Part shown: piece after piece, positions 1 to 11,106 of the stretch | Layout of the letters: each line of letters begins with the position of its first letter | How positions within the stretch are numbered: position 1 is the stretch's first letter | Assembly (NCBI GenBank): GCA_016868295.1 | Contig: VGHJ01000014.1 | Span: 1-55,210 of the forward strand | Length of the DNA: 55,210 nt | DNA from: Betaproteobacteria bacterium | Lineage (GTDB): Bacteria; Pseudomonadota; Gammaproteobacteria; Burkholderiales; Rhodocyclaceae | Reading direction: 5' to 3' | The notes under the pieces: generated by a model | What the model was told of the DNA's origin: nothing | The model's database searches: none | What the model saw: the letters and a program-made list of their open reading frames with translations, nothing else | Translations under genes and position numbers: made by a program

Positions 1-70
1 CCGACGGGTTGGCGGCGAGGACGGAGACGCTCCAAAGCAGGCCGGCGGCCAGCGTGAACAACTTCTTCAT
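1..70 (-). CDS. Exported protein, N-terminal fragment cut by the window edge
   Basis: Only the first 23 codons are present. The ATG is at 70-68 and is preceded on the minus strand by AAGGA about 8 bases upstream, a good ribosome binding site. The peptide begins MKKLFTLAAGLLWSVSVLAA, a typical signal peptide (two Lys, hydrophobic core, A-x-A-like end), so the product is exported. It starts 56 bases after the L,D-transpeptidase stop on the same strand and is probably the third gene of that operon. The mature protein is outside the window, so no function can be given. Confidence 0.6.
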   Translation of the reverse strand, partial: MKKLFTLAAGLLWSVSVLAANPS

Positions 71-126
71 TGCGGGGATTCCTTAATAATAGAAAGGGCT
101 CAGGCGGCGCCCTCGTAGATGATCTT

Positions 127-1293
127 TCAGATGCCGTCTTCCTTGACCCAGTACTGGCGCTTCTTCATGACGTTGCTCAGGTTGCTGCTGCGGTAATCCT
201 GGTCGAAGGTGACGACGACCATCTCTTCCCTTCCTGGATTGCGGAACATGCTGATGTTGGCGGCGCCGACCTTGATCCATTGCTTTCCGGCATTGACCTG
301 CCGCTTCTGCGCCGACCACTGCTCGACGCCCTGCTTGCCCGACTGGAAGCGCTTCGAGTAATGGGCCAGGTATTTCTCGGTGTCGAGGCTTTCCCAGTCG
401 CTGCGCCAGGCCTCGATGCTGGCCGAGAGCGAGGTGCGTTCGGCCTGCCAGTCGTCGAGCGACAGCCACTCGATGCTGTTCGAGATGATCACCGGCGTGG
501 TGCCGATCTGCAGTTTCTTGGCCAGGGCGTCGAGATCCTGGTTGGCCAGCACGACGCAGCCGTCGGAGGCCTTGGGCGGGCGGGAGAAGGTGTCGGAAGA
601 CGTGCCGTGCAGCCAGATGCCGTGGCTGTTGCGGCCGTGGCGCTTGTCCCACTCGTTCGGGTAGCTGATCGGGAAGGCGCCGCTGCCGTAGAAATCCGTC
701 AGCTTCTGCCGCGGCAGGCTGGCGGTGACGTGATAGACGCCGATGGGGGTCTTCTTGTCGCCCTCGCGCACCTTATCCGTGCCGGCCTTGCCGTGGGAGA
801 TGTAATAGTCGGCGACGAAGCGCGGCTGGCCGTTGGCGTTCTGGTAGAGATAGAGCCTCGACTTCTGCGTGTCGACCACGACGGCATACTTCTGCTCCGG
901 GTGCATCTGCAGCAGATAGCGCGGCACGTAATCCGCCTGCGGCTTGTCGCGGTAGGCCTTGAGGCGGGCGATGGCCTCCTCGCGCAGGTCGGCCAGGCGG
1001 TCCTGCGGCGCGTTGGCGGCATTGCCGAGCGTGTTGAGCGGTCGGGCGCGGGCCAGCAGCAGGTCTCCCTTGACGAGATGGGCAAGGCGGAAATTCGGGT
1101 AGGCCTTGATGAGGGATTCGACCTGGCCCAGCGCGGCGTCCAGACGGTTCTGCTCGATCTGGGCGAAGACGCCGGCGAGGAGAGGTTCCGGCCCGGAATC
1201 CGAGTAAGTGCGCTCCGCCGGTGAGGCGAGCACGCTGCCGGCGGCGAGCAGCAGCGCTACAGAGAAGGTACGGATGCGGGCGGCTGCACCCAT
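127..1293 (-). CDS. L,D-transpeptidase (YkuD domain) with NTF2-like C-terminal domain
   Basis: 388 residues. A signal peptide (about 1-25, ending VLASP) places it in the periplasm. A helical, TPR-like segment spans about 35-125. The YkuD catalytic domain spans about 136-272 and carries the family signature: HGT at 229-231 and SDGC at 243-246, with Cys246 as the expected nucleophile. Such enzymes form 3-3 cross-links in peptidoglycan or attach proteins to it. Residues about 295-388 form a small alpha+beta domain (SLSASIEAWRSDWESLDTEK onward) that also ends the upstream TPR protein and resembles the Cds6-type NTF2-like domain found after YkuD domains. The start codon overlaps the upstream stop as TGATG, so the two are probably translationally coupled. 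The substrate cannot be told from sequence. Confidence 0.9.
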   Translation of the reverse strand: MGAAARIRTFSVALLLAAGSVLASPAERTYSDSGPEPLLAGVFAQIEQNRLDAALGQVESLIKAYPNFRLAHLVKGDLLLARARPLNTLGNAANAPQDRLADLREEAIARLKAYRDKPQADYVPRYLLQMHPEQKYAVVVDTQKSRLYLYQNANGQPRFVADYYISHGKAGTDKVREGDKKTPIGVYHVTASLPRQKLTDFYGSGAFPISYPNEWDKRHGRNSHGIWLHGTSSDTFSRPPKASDGCVVLANQDLDALAKKLQIGTTPVIISNSIEWLSLDDWQAERTSLSASIEAWRSDWESLDTEKYLAHYSKRFQSGKQGVEQWSAQKRQVNAGKQWIKVGAANISMFRNPGREEMVVVTFDQDYRSSNLSNVMKKRQYWVKEDGI

Positions 1294-2339
1294 CAGCTGC
1301 CGACCCGCTCCTGCTGGATCAGCCAGCGGCCGTCGCGCTTGACGAAGACCATGGTCTTGCTGGCAGCCGTCTTGAGTTTGCCTGATTTGTAGTTTTGCCG
1401 GAACTTGGCCGTGGCGCGGTCGCCCTCGACGGTGACTTGCAGGTTCTCGACGCCGACCTGGATCGGTTCCGGCTTGTTGATGCGGCGGGTGCGTTCGGCT
1501 TCCCAGGTGTCCCGCGCTTCACCCCCCGGCGTCTGGAAGTCCCTGGCATACGCGGCCAGATAGGCTTTGACGTCCTTGTTCGACCAGGCCGCTGCCCAGT
1601 CGCGCACGGCTTTTTCTACCTCGTTGCCTTCCGGCGCCTGTTTCGTGTCGGCAGCGGACGATGCCGGCACGGTCGTCTCCGTCTTGGCGACCGGAGCGGG
1701 CTCGGCTTTCGCCACCGGGGTCGGTTCGGCTTTGGTCGCAGGGGCGGGCGCCGGGTTGGCTGAGGGTTTGGTCGGCGCGGGGCGTGCGGCAAGCGTGGTC
1801 GGACGAGCCGATACGCTCATCAGGTCGCGGATCATGGAGAGCTTGGTCTGCGCGCTGGCATTCGAGGAGTCGATCTGCAGCGCCTTGTCGTAGGCCTGGC
1901 TTGCCATGCGCGCATAGATGTCGCCCAGGTTCTCATGCGCTGTGGCGTAAGAGGGGTGCGTGCGGATGGCCATTTCCAGGGCGTTCTTCGCTTTTTCGAA
2001 CTGCCGCTGCTGGGCGTAAAGGACGGCCAGGTTGTTGTAGGGCTCGGGCAGTTCCGGATAATCCTCGGTCAGCTTGGTGAAGACGGCGATGGCGTCGATC
2101 TGCTTGCCCATTTCGGTCAGGATCAGTCCCTTGAGGAAGCGCGCCTGGGCGTCCTTCGGCTTGGCTGCCAGCGCCTGCTCGGTTTTCTCGAGAGCGGGTC
2201 CCAACTGCCCCTGCTTCATGAGCCGGGTGGCTTCCTGAACGTTGTCCGCCCACGCGGGAAGCGGGGCAAGCATCAGGGCGCCTGTGCAGAGCAGGGCAGT
2301 CAGCGAATGCGACAGGAGAGGGCGGAGGCGAAGGGTCAT
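1293..2339 (-). CDS. Exported TPR protein with Cds6/NTF2-like C-terminal domain
   Basis: 348 residues from the ATG at 2339. A signal peptide (MTLRLRPLLSHSL to LPAWA) is followed by about four TPR-like repeats (roughly residues 35-160), a Pro/Ala/Thr/Lys-rich linker (about 175-235), and a C-terminal domain starting near VEKAVRDWAAAWSNKDVKAY. That domain matches the end of the L,D-transpeptidase encoded next, which starts on this gene's stop codon. A scaffold or partner role for the transpeptidase in the periplasm is inferred. An alternative ATG at 2360 adds seven residues (MAEKYNI); I prefer 2339 because the signal peptide is then compact and a TATAAC lies just upstream, which would make the mRNA nearly leaderless. 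Confidence 0.8.
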   Translation of the reverse strand: MTLRLRPLLSHSLTALLCTGALMLAPLPAWADNVQEATRLMKQGQLGPALEKTEQALAAKPKDAQARFLKGLILTEMGKQIDAIAVFTKLTEDYPELPEPYNNLAVLYAQQRQFEKAKNALEMAIRTHPSYATAHENLGDIYARMASQAYDKALQIDSSNASAQTKLSMIRDLMSVSARPTTLAARPAPTKPSANPAPAPATKAEPTPVAKAEPAPVAKTETTVPASSAADTKQAPEGNEVEKAVRDWAAAWSNKDVKAYLAAYARDFQTPGGEARDTWEAERTRRINKPEPIQVGVENLQVTVEGDRATAKFRQNYKSGKLKTAASKTMVFVKRDGRWLIQQERVGS

Positions 2340-2342
2340 TAT

Positions 2343-2371
2343 GTTATACTTTTCGGCCATAGGCACTTGAA
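2343..2371 (-). promoter_or_regulatory. Candidate promoter of the TPR/L,D-transpeptidase operon
   Basis: On the minus strand TTCAAG (2371-2366) and TATAAC (2348-2343) are spaced by 17 bases. The -10 box is only 3 bases from the ATG at 2339, so transcription would start at about the A of the start codon and give a leaderless message. No Shine-Dalgarno sequence precedes either possible start, which is consistent. Confidence 0.35.
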
Positions 2372-2453
2372 TAGTCTGCCATTCTAGCAAGAACGGCGTC
2401 CAATCAACAATAATCGCCGAGCCCGGCCCGACAGGGCTGCCCAGAGCGCTTCC

Positions 2454-3839
<1,386 letters not shown>

Positions 3840-3851
3840 CGGCTGATCGGG

Positions 3852-4459
3852 TTAGTGCAAGAACTGCCCCGTTTTGCTGATGATGGACAGATCGACGAAA
3901 TGCGTGCCGGCACGTTTGCCGCCAGAATAGTCGATGACAAATCCCCCCAAGTCGTAATTGCTCATGGATTCGAGTGAGGTGATGAGCTTGTCTCGGCTCA
4001 AGTCCTTGCCCGCGCGCCGTAGCGCTTCGACGAACACCTTGGCGGTCAGATAGCCCTCCAGACTGTTGTAGGTGATGTCATTGCTTTCGGCCTTTTGGGC
4101 GGCGACCAGAAATTCCTTGGAGATGCCGTAGCTGGTGCGATGGGGCGAGGGCACCACTTGGGCGATGACGATGCCGTGTGCATCCGCTCCCAGGTCGGCC
4201 AGCAGCGCCTTGGCAGTGAGCACCGAGACGCCGAAGAACTGCGGCCGCTGCCCGGTTTTAAGGAATTCCCGTATGAAGGCCGTCGATGCCTTGCCGGCCG
4301 TGATCATGATGATGGCGCCGGGCTGGGTCTGCGCCACCTTGGTTACGGTCGCACCAAGGGCATCCAGTTTGTTCATGTCTATGGGCGCTTCGATGGCCGG
4401 CTTGACACCCTGCCGCTCGAAGGCGCCCTGTGCCGACTTCAGGCCGGCCTTGTGCCGGG
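3852..4459 (-). pseudogene. C-terminal remnant of a Leu/Ile/Val-type ABC substrate-binding protein
   Basis: About 200 codons of good coding sequence, from near GLKSAQGAFERQGVKPAI to the TAA at 3854-3852, match the C-terminal half of periplasmic binding proteins of the branched-chain amino acid family (type I fold, Peripla_BP_6). Family members are usually about 370-400 residues with a signal peptide. Here the N-terminal lobe and signal peptide are absent, and homology begins right at the dnaJ stop codon. The reading frame has no internal stop, so the truncation looks fairly recent or the fragment is not under strong decay. It has no plausible start of its own other than internal Met codons. 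It is most likely a non-functional leftover of a deletion or rearrangement downstream of dnaJ. Confidence 0.75.
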
Positions 4460-5593
4460 TCAGCCGCCGAAGAAGTCCTTGACCTTGTCCATCCAGGACT
4501 TGGCGCGGGGGTTGTGGCGGGAGCCGTCCTTGACGTTGATGGCCTCGAGCTCGCGCAGGAGTTCCTTCTGGCGCTCGGTGAGGTTCACCGGCGTTTCCAC
4601 CACGACGTGACACATCAAGTCGCCATGGGCATGGCTGCGCACGCCCTTGATGCCCTTGCCGCGCAGGCGGAACACCTTGCCGCTCTGTGTCTCGGCAGGG
4701 ATCTTGATCTTGGCCATGCCGTCGAGCGTCGGTATCTCGATCTCTCCGCCCAGCGCGGCGACGGTGAAGCTGACGGGCATCTCGCAGTGCAGGTCGTCGT
4801 GGTCGCGCTGGAAGACCGAATGCGGCTTGATGTGGATTTGCACGTAAAGGTCGCCCGGCGGGCCGCCGCCGGCACCGTGCTCGCCCTCGCCGGAGAGGCG
4901 AATGCGATCTCCCTCGTCCACGCCCGCGGGAATTTTCACGGATAGCGTCTTGTGCTGTTTGACGCGGCCGGTGCCGTGGCAGGTATGACACGGGTCCGAT
5001 ACGAAGCGGCCGCTGCCGTGGCATTTCGGGCAGGTCTGCTGGATCGAGAAGAAGCCCTGCTGCATGCGCACCTGGCCGTGGCCGTGGCAGGTTGGGCAGG
5101 TCTTCGGTTCGGTGCCCTTCTTGGCGCCGCTGCCGCCGCAGGATTCGCACTGATCCATGGTCGGGATGCGGATGCGAGTTTCCGTGCCGCGCGCGGCGTC
5201 CTCGAGCGAAATTTCCAGGTTGTAGCGCAGGTCGGCGCCGCGATACACCCCGCTGCGCCCGCCACCGCGAGCGCCGCCGAAGATGTCGCCGAAGATGTCC
5301 GAGAAGGCGTCGGCGAAACCGCCCATGCCGGCGCCGCCGGGCCCGAAGCCGCCCATGCCGGCCTGCGGGTCGACGCCGGCATGGCCGTACTGGTCATAGG
5401 CGGCGCGCTTCTGCGCATCCGAGAGGATTTCGTAGGCCTCCTTGGCCTCCTTGAAGTGCTCCTCGGCCTTGGGGTTGTCCGGATTGCGGTCCGGATGGTG
5501 CTTCATGGCCAGCTTGCGATAGGCCTTCTTGATCTCGTCGTCGGACGCATCCCGATTGACGCCGAGGACCTCGTAATAGTCTTTTTTGGCCAT
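4460..5593 (-). CDS. dnaJ: Chaperone DnaJ (Hsp40)
   Basis: 377 residues, normal length. Order of domains: J domain (about 1-70, with HPD in [11 protein letters not shown]), a Gly/Phe-rich region (about 75-115), a zinc-finger domain with four CxxCxGxG repeats ([32 protein letters not shown]), then the substrate-binding C-terminal domains. It stimulates DnaK ATPase and delivers unfolded clients in the cytoplasm. I take ATG at 5593; a TTG four codons upstream is in frame but gives a non-standard MVTN extension. It is last in grpE-dnaK-dnaJ, separated from dnaK by strong hairpins. Its stop codon is the point at which the truncated binding-protein remnant begins. Confidence 0.98.
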   Translation of the reverse strand: MAKKDYYEVLGVNRDASDDEIKKAYRKLAMKHHPDRNPDNPKAEEHFKEAKEAYEILSDAQKRAAYDQYGHAGVDPQAGMGGFGPGGAGMGGFADAFSDIFGDIFGGARGGGRSGVYRGADLRYNLEISLEDAARGTETRIRIPTMDQCESCGGSGAKKGTEPKTCPTCHGHGQVRMQQGFFSIQQTCPKCHGSGRFVSDPCHTCHGTGRVKQHKTLSVKIPAGVDEGDRIRLSGEGEHGAGGGPPGDLYVQIHIKPHSVFQRDHDDLHCEMPVSFTVAALGGEIEIPTLDGMAKIKIPAETQSGKVFRLRGKGIKGVRSHAHGDLMCHVVVETPVNLTERQKELLRELEAINVKDGSRHNPRAKSWMDKVKDFFGG

Positions 5594-5623
5594 GTTGGTT
5601 ACCAATACGCTACCGGCAATGCT

Positions 5624-5662
5624 GCCGGGTTAAGGGGCGCCGCAGGCGCCCCTTAACCCGGC
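5624..5662 (-). terminator. Perfect 18-bp hairpin between dnaK and dnaJ
   Basis: 5624-5641 and 5645-5662 are perfect reverse complements with a 3-base loop (GCA). The stem is GC-rich around an AT centre (GGGTTAAGGGGCGCC in one arm). There is no T-run, so it is more likely an RNA processing/stabilising hairpin or partial terminator that sets the dnaK to dnaJ ratio than a classic terminator. Confidence 0.6.
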
Positions 5663-5671
5663 CAGTTAGGA

Positions 5672-5686
5672 CGTCACGCCGTGACG
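5672..5686. repeat. 15-base palindrome just after dnaK
   Basis: CGTCACG, one base, CGTGACG. It directly follows the dnaK stop (TAA at 5691-5689) and precedes the 18-bp hairpin on the dnaK-dnaJ transcript, so two RNA hairpins are stacked in a 95-base spacer. Confidence 0.5.
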
Positions 5687-5688
5687 GC

Positions 5689-7620
<1,932 letters not shown>

Positions 7621-7680
7621 GATGGTTCCTTGAATATGTTGGTTAAGCTTGTGATCGATATGGGGTTTTGAGAGGCCTTT

Positions 7681-8223
7681 TCAAGCGCCTTTGGCCTTCG
7701 AGACGATGACCAGGGCCGGCCGGATGATCCGCTCGTTGAGGGCGTAGCCCTTCTGCAGGACCTGCAGCACGCGGTTGGCCTCGCCGTCATCTTCCTGCGT
7801 ACTGATGGCCTGGTGGCGGTGCGGATCGAATTTCTCGCCCAGTGGGCAAATTTCCGCCACGCCGGATTTCTCGAAAGCGGCCACCAGCTGCTTCAGGGTC
7901 AGTTCGACGCCGCTATTGAGTTGTTCGGCCGTCGCGTTCTCCGTGGCCAGCGCCGCTTCCAGACTGTCTTTCACCGGCAGCATCTCGCCGGCGAATTTCT
8001 CGGCGGCGTACTTGTGCGCCTTGGCGATGTCCTCCTGGGCGCGGCGGCGGAGGTTCTCCGTTTCGGCCTTGGCGCGCAGCCAGGCGTCGTTGAGCTCGGC
8101 CGCCTTCTGCTCGGCTGCGCGCAGCAGTTCCTCCGGCTGGGATGCAGCTTCCGGCGGGCATTCCGATGCCTGTTCTGCGGACGCCGGCGTGGGGTTGGTT
8201 GTGGTGGACGGGGTGTCTTGCAT
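7681..8223 (-). CDS. grpE: Nucleotide exchange factor GrpE
   Basis: 180 residues from the ATG at 8223, chosen because AGGGAG lies about 8 bases upstream; a longer frame upstream has no such site. An acidic, Pro/Ala-rich disordered N-terminus (to about 45) is followed by the long dimerising coiled coil ([20 protein letters not shown] onward) and the C-terminal beta domain with the family pattern ending [20 protein letters not shown]. It releases ADP from DnaK. First gene of grpE-dnaK-dnaJ. No CIRCE element was found upstream, although hrcA is encoded nearby at 12081; a sigma32-type -35 box is present. Confidence 0.96.
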   Translation of the reverse strand: MQDTPSTTTNPTPASAEQASECPPEAASQPEELLRAAEQKAAELNDAWLRAKAETENLRRRAQEDIAKAHKYAAEKFAGEMLPVKDSLEAALATENATAEQLNSGVELTLKQLVAAFEKSGVAEICPLGEKFDPHRHQAISTQEDDGEANRVLQVLQKGYALNERIIRPALVIVSKAKGA

Positions 8224-8252
8224 GCTTCTGCTCCCTGGAACGATCCATGCAC

Positions 8253-8279
8253 TTTTGTGGCGGTTTGCCATTTTTCAAG
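8253..8279 (-). promoter_or_regulatory. Candidate heat-shock (sigma32) promoter of grpE-dnaK-dnaJ
   Basis: On the minus strand CTTGAAA (8279-8273) is an exact match to the sigma32 -35 consensus, followed after 12 bases by CCACAAAA (8260-8253), a weaker match to the CCCCATNT -10. The likely start of transcription is 25-30 bases before the grpE ATG. Confidence 0.45.
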
Positions 8280-8394
8280 GGGGCGGCTTCGGGCAGGCGG
8301 TAAGCGACTGATCGCGCTGAAGAAAGTGGCGGGGAGGGGAGGGCTGTGCGGTTTTCCCTTGCCCGCTTACGGGAGCCGTCCTAGCATTGCGCCG

Positions 8395-9798
8395 ATGAAT
8401 GCGCCGGACAAGATCGAAGCCATCGGCAAGTACCGCGTGATTCGCGAACTCGGACGCGGGGCCACCGCCACGGTGTACCTTGCCGAGGAACCGGACCGTC
8501 CCGAACCGGTGGCGATCAAGCTGGTGCGCTTCGACGGCGGGGATGAAACGCAATGGACGCGCCGCCTGAAGAAGCTGTTCGCCACGGAAGGCGCCATGGC
8601 GAAGAAGCTCGACCATCCCAACATCATCCGCATCCATGAAACGGTGCTCAAGGACGACCAGGCCTACATCGTGATGGAGTACGTCACGGGGAGAGAGTTG
8701 TCCAGTTTCTGCTCGTTCGAAAAGCTGTTGCCGCTGCATCGTGTCGTCGGCATCGTCTTCAAGTGCTGCCTGGCCCTCGACTACGCCTTCAAGCAGGGTG
8801 TGATACACCGGGACATCAAGCCCGCCAACATCCTCATCGACGAGCAGGACAACGTGAAGATCATGGACTTCGGCCTGGCGCTGAATACCGCCAAGAACAG
8901 CGAGTCGGATTCCACCTTCATCATGGGCGTCGGCTCGCCGGCCTACATGTCGCCGGAGCAGATCAAGGGCTACCCGCTCAACCAGAAGACCGATCTCTAT
9001 TCACTCGGCGTGGTGCTGTTCCATTTGCTCACCGGACGGTTGCCCTTCCGCGCGGCCAACACGGCCCAACTGGTGTACAAGATCGTCAATGCCGATCCGC
9101 CCATGCCCAGCCAGATCAACCCTAACGTGCCGCAGGCGATGGACAACATCGTACGGCGCGCGCTGGAGAAGGATCTCTATTCGCGTTACCGCAACGGCGC
9201 GGAAATGGCGCAGGATCTATCCGCCGTGCGCTACCAGATCGTCGACGACAATTGGGTGGCGCTCGACACCTCGCGTCTCGATGTGCTGAAGAAGCTCGAA
9301 TTCTTCAGGGGTTTCGAGGAAATCGAATTATGGGAGGTGCTGCGCATTAGCACCTGGCGCGAGATCCCGGCCGATACCCTGCTCATGCGGGAGGGGGACG
9401 AGGAGTCGGGTTTCGGCATCCTCGTAGAGGGGGAGGTGGAGGTGTCCGTCGACGAGCGCGCCATCTGCCGCCTGGGGGCCGGAGAGGTGGTCGGCGAAAT
9501 GGCCTACCTCAACCAGGAGGCGCCCCGTCGCAGCGCGTCGGTGGTCACGCTGGCCCCGGTCATCTACCTGGATGTGAACAATGCCGCCCTGGCCCTGGCG
9601 ACGGAAGAATGCTTCCAGCGCTTCCAGAAGAAGCTTGTTGCCACGGCGATCCGCAGGCTGGCCGCCGCCGACCACAGCCTTGCCAGCCACGGCGAGCAGG
9701 CGCACAAGCCGGTGGCCAGCGACAAGCTGGAAATCGAACTGGAACTGGAACCCCTCGAACCGCCGGCCGGCGAGCAGCAGCCGAATCCCGGGAAATAA
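8395..9798 (+). CDS. Soluble Ser/Thr protein kinase with C-terminal cyclic-nucleotide-binding domain
   Basis: 467 residues, no membrane segment. The Hanks-type kinase domain (about 13-280) has the Gly-rich loop GRGATATVY, Lys42 in VAIKLV, HRDIKPANIL at 138-147, DFG at 158-160 and SPEQ as the APE equivalent near 186, so it should be active. A cNMP-binding domain follows (about 295-415) with the phosphate-binding-cassette pattern GEMAYLNQEAPRRSASV, including the Glu and Arg that contact the cyclic phosphate and ribose. The tail is Glu/Pro-rich. It is divergent from grpE. The start ATG has no obvious ribosome binding site. Activation by a cyclic nucleotide is inferred from domain content; substrates are unknown. 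A bipartite motif copy lies 12 bases after the stop. Confidence 0.9.
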   Translation: MNAPDKIEAIGKYRVIRELGRGATATVYLAEEPDRPEPVAIKLVRFDGGDETQWTRRLKKLFATEGAMAKKLDHPNIIRIHETVLKDDQAYIVMEYVTGRELSSFCSFEKLLPLHRVVGIVFKCCLALDYAFKQGVIHRDIKPANILIDEQDNVKIMDFGLALNTAKNSESDSTFIMGVGSPAYMSPEQIKGYPLNQKTDLYSLGVVLFHLLTGRLPFRAANTAQLVYKIVNADPPMPSQINPNVPQAMDNIVRRALEKDLYSRYRNGAEMAQDLSAVRYQIVDDNWVALDTSRLDVLKKLEFFRGFEEIELWEVLRISTWREIPADTLLMREGDEESGFGILVEGEVEVSVDERAICRLGAGEVVGEMAYLNQEAPRRSASVVTLAPVIYLDVNNAALALATEECFQRFQKKLVATAIRRLAAADHSLASHGEQAHKPVASDKLEIELELEPLEPPAGEQQPNPGK

Positions 9799-9810
9799 TC
9801 GCTTCCCCCG

Positions 9811-9837
9811 AAAAGTCAGTCTCCTCGGGACGGCGCC
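9811..9837 (+). repeat. Bipartite motif copy 1 (after the kinase gene)
   Basis: AAAAGTCAGTC at 9811-9821, 8 bases (TCCTCGGG), then ACGGCGCC. It begins 12 bases after the kinase stop codon, in the 244-base space between the kinase and trxC. It is nearly identical to copy 6 over 22 bases. Confidence 0.75.
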
Positions 9838-9984
9838 GAAGCGCCGCTGCGCGTCGAGGGAAGGACAAGGGGGGTGGTGAGACGCGCCTGACACGGCGAA
9901 AGAAGCTGGCCCGGGAACGAAGCTTTCGCAGAAAGTAAATGTTCGCGGCGCGATTCGGGCGCCAGGGCGTCTCGAGAAACTATA

Positions 9985-10028
9985 TCGGCCGGAAGCGGGA
10001 AAACTTGAGCGCTTTCTCTTCCGGCCGA
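9985..10028 (-). terminator. Hairpin between the convergent kinase and trxC genes
   Basis: TCGGCCGGAAG (9985-9995) pairs with CTTCCGGCCGA (10018-10028): an 11-bp perfect stem with a 22-base loop. It lies 15 bases beyond the trxC stop. There is no clear T-run on either strand, so termination strength is uncertain. The rest of 9838-9984 shows no convincing gene. Confidence 0.45.
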
Positions 10029-10042
10029 CGACCGGCCCGACC

Positions 10043-10477
10043 TCAGCTGCGGGCGGTTACCCAGCGCACGAGGTTTCCGGCATCCATGGCGCCTGACTGT
10101 CGTGCGATCTCCCGACCGTGGTGGAACAGAATCAGCGTCGGGATGCTGCGAATGCCGTAGCGGCCGGCGATGCCCTGTACGTCGTCCGTGTTGAGCTTGG
10201 CCAGCCGATAGCGCGGTTCGAGCTGGTGGGTCGCCTGTGCGAAGGCGGGCGTCATCATGCGGCAGGGCCCGCACCAGGGCGCCCAGAAGTCGACCACGAC
10301 GGGGATGTCGTTGTGTCCGATGTGGGCATCGAAAGTCGTCTCGTCGAGCTCGATCGGGTGACCATGGAAGAGAGGCTGGCCGCATTTCCCGCAAACGGGC
10401 TTGTCCGCCAGGCGCTGGGCGGGCAGGCGGTTGGCCGATGCGCAATGCGGGCAGACGATGATCAGGGCTGAGTTCAT
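10043..10477 (-). CDS. trxC: Thioredoxin 2 (TrxC) with N-terminal zinc ribbon
   Basis: 144 residues from the ATG at 10477, with GGAG about 9 bases upstream. The N-terminal zinc ribbon has two CxxC pairs (CPHC near residue 9, CGKC near 29) and is followed by a thioredoxin domain with the active site FWAPWCGPCRMM and the cis-Pro in IRSIPTLILF. It is a cytoplasmic disulfide reductase; TrxC proteins are usually linked to oxidative or zinc-related stress. The length and layout are standard for TrxC rather than TrxA. It is convergent with the upstream kinase. Confidence 0.95.
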   Translation of the reverse strand: MNSALIIVCPHCASANRLPAQRLADKPVCGKCGQPLFHGHPIELDETTFDAHIGHNDIPVVVDFWAPWCGPCRMMTPAFAQATHQLEPRYRLAKLNTDDVQGIAGRYGIRSIPTLILFHHGREIARQSGAMDAGNLVRWVTARS

Positions 10478-10592
10478 GGGCAACTCCGGTTGTTGCACGT
10501 GTATGGGGAGGAAGCCGGGAAATTCAAGCCGGATCAGGCACTAAAGTTTTCTTCCAGGCAGCCGAAAACACGCTAGTTGCCCTTTGGCTCGC

Positions 10593-11105
10593 ATGGAGAC
10601 GGCGGTGAGGAAGAAAATACCCATCTACGGCGTGACGCGCGTTGACAACGAGATCAGCCGCACGCATGGCTGGCTAGTAACGATTCAGCGCCGCGGGACC
10701 ATCTTTCGCAGGCAGTTCAGCGACGGCATCCTCGGCGGCAAGGCCAGGTCCCTCGCCGCCGCCAAGGCCTGGCGCGACGAAATCGTCGCCCGACACCCCC
10801 CGCTGTCGAAGCGGGAGCATGCGGAAATCCTCAAGAAGAACAACAAGTCAGGCGTGGTCGGCGTTTGCCGTTATTGCGCCTCGGAAACGCGGTCGAAATC
10901 CCCCCAGGAAAAGCGCTGGTTCTGGGTTGCCTCGTGGGTGCTGCCCGATGGGCGCGCCAAGCGTGTCAAGTTCTCTGTGAACAAGCATGGCGAGGAGGGG
11001 GCGTTCAAGCTGGCCGTGAAGGCGCGCCGCGGTGCCATCAAGCAGATGGGGGGCGATTTCGACCCGGGCGCGACGCGGCGCAAGAAGCGCCTGTCGCGGG
11101 TGTGA
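10593..11105 (+). CDS. Stand-alone protein with two AP2/ERF-like DNA-binding domains
   Basis: 170 residues from ATG 10593 (an in-frame TTG at 10584 is also possible; neither has a clear ribosome binding site). Two AP2-like three-stranded units are visible: residues about 12-67 (YGVTRV, then GWLVTIQRRGTIFRRQFSD, then AAAKAWRDEIVARHP) and about 85-148 (NKSGVVGVCRY, then WFWVASWVLPDGRAKRVKFS, then HGEEGAFKLAVKARR). The C-terminus is basic (RRKKRLSR). Bacterial AP2 domains are best known in HNH homing endonucleases; here no nuclease motif is present, so a DNA-binding or regulatory role is inferred. It ends 1 base before hemH, tail to tail. Target sites are unknown. Confidence 0.75.
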   Translation: METAVRKKIPIYGVTRVDNEISRTHGWLVTIQRRGTIFRRQFSDGILGGKARSLAAAKAWRDEIVARHPPLSKREHAEILKKNNKSGVVGVCRYCASETRSKSPQEKRWFWVASWVLPDGRAKRVKFSVNKHGEEGAFKLAVKARRGAIKQMGGDFDPGATRRKKRLSRV

Positions 11106-11106
11106 C

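Noticed and set aside
8224-8394. CIRCE operator before grpE, expected because hrcA is encoded nearby
   Set aside because: No TTAGCACTC/GAGTGCTAA-type repeat is present; only a sigma32-like promoter is seen.
9838-9984. Short open frames between the kinase and trxC genes
   Set aside because: No start with a ribosome site, no recognisable protein, and poor codon pattern; treated as intergenic.
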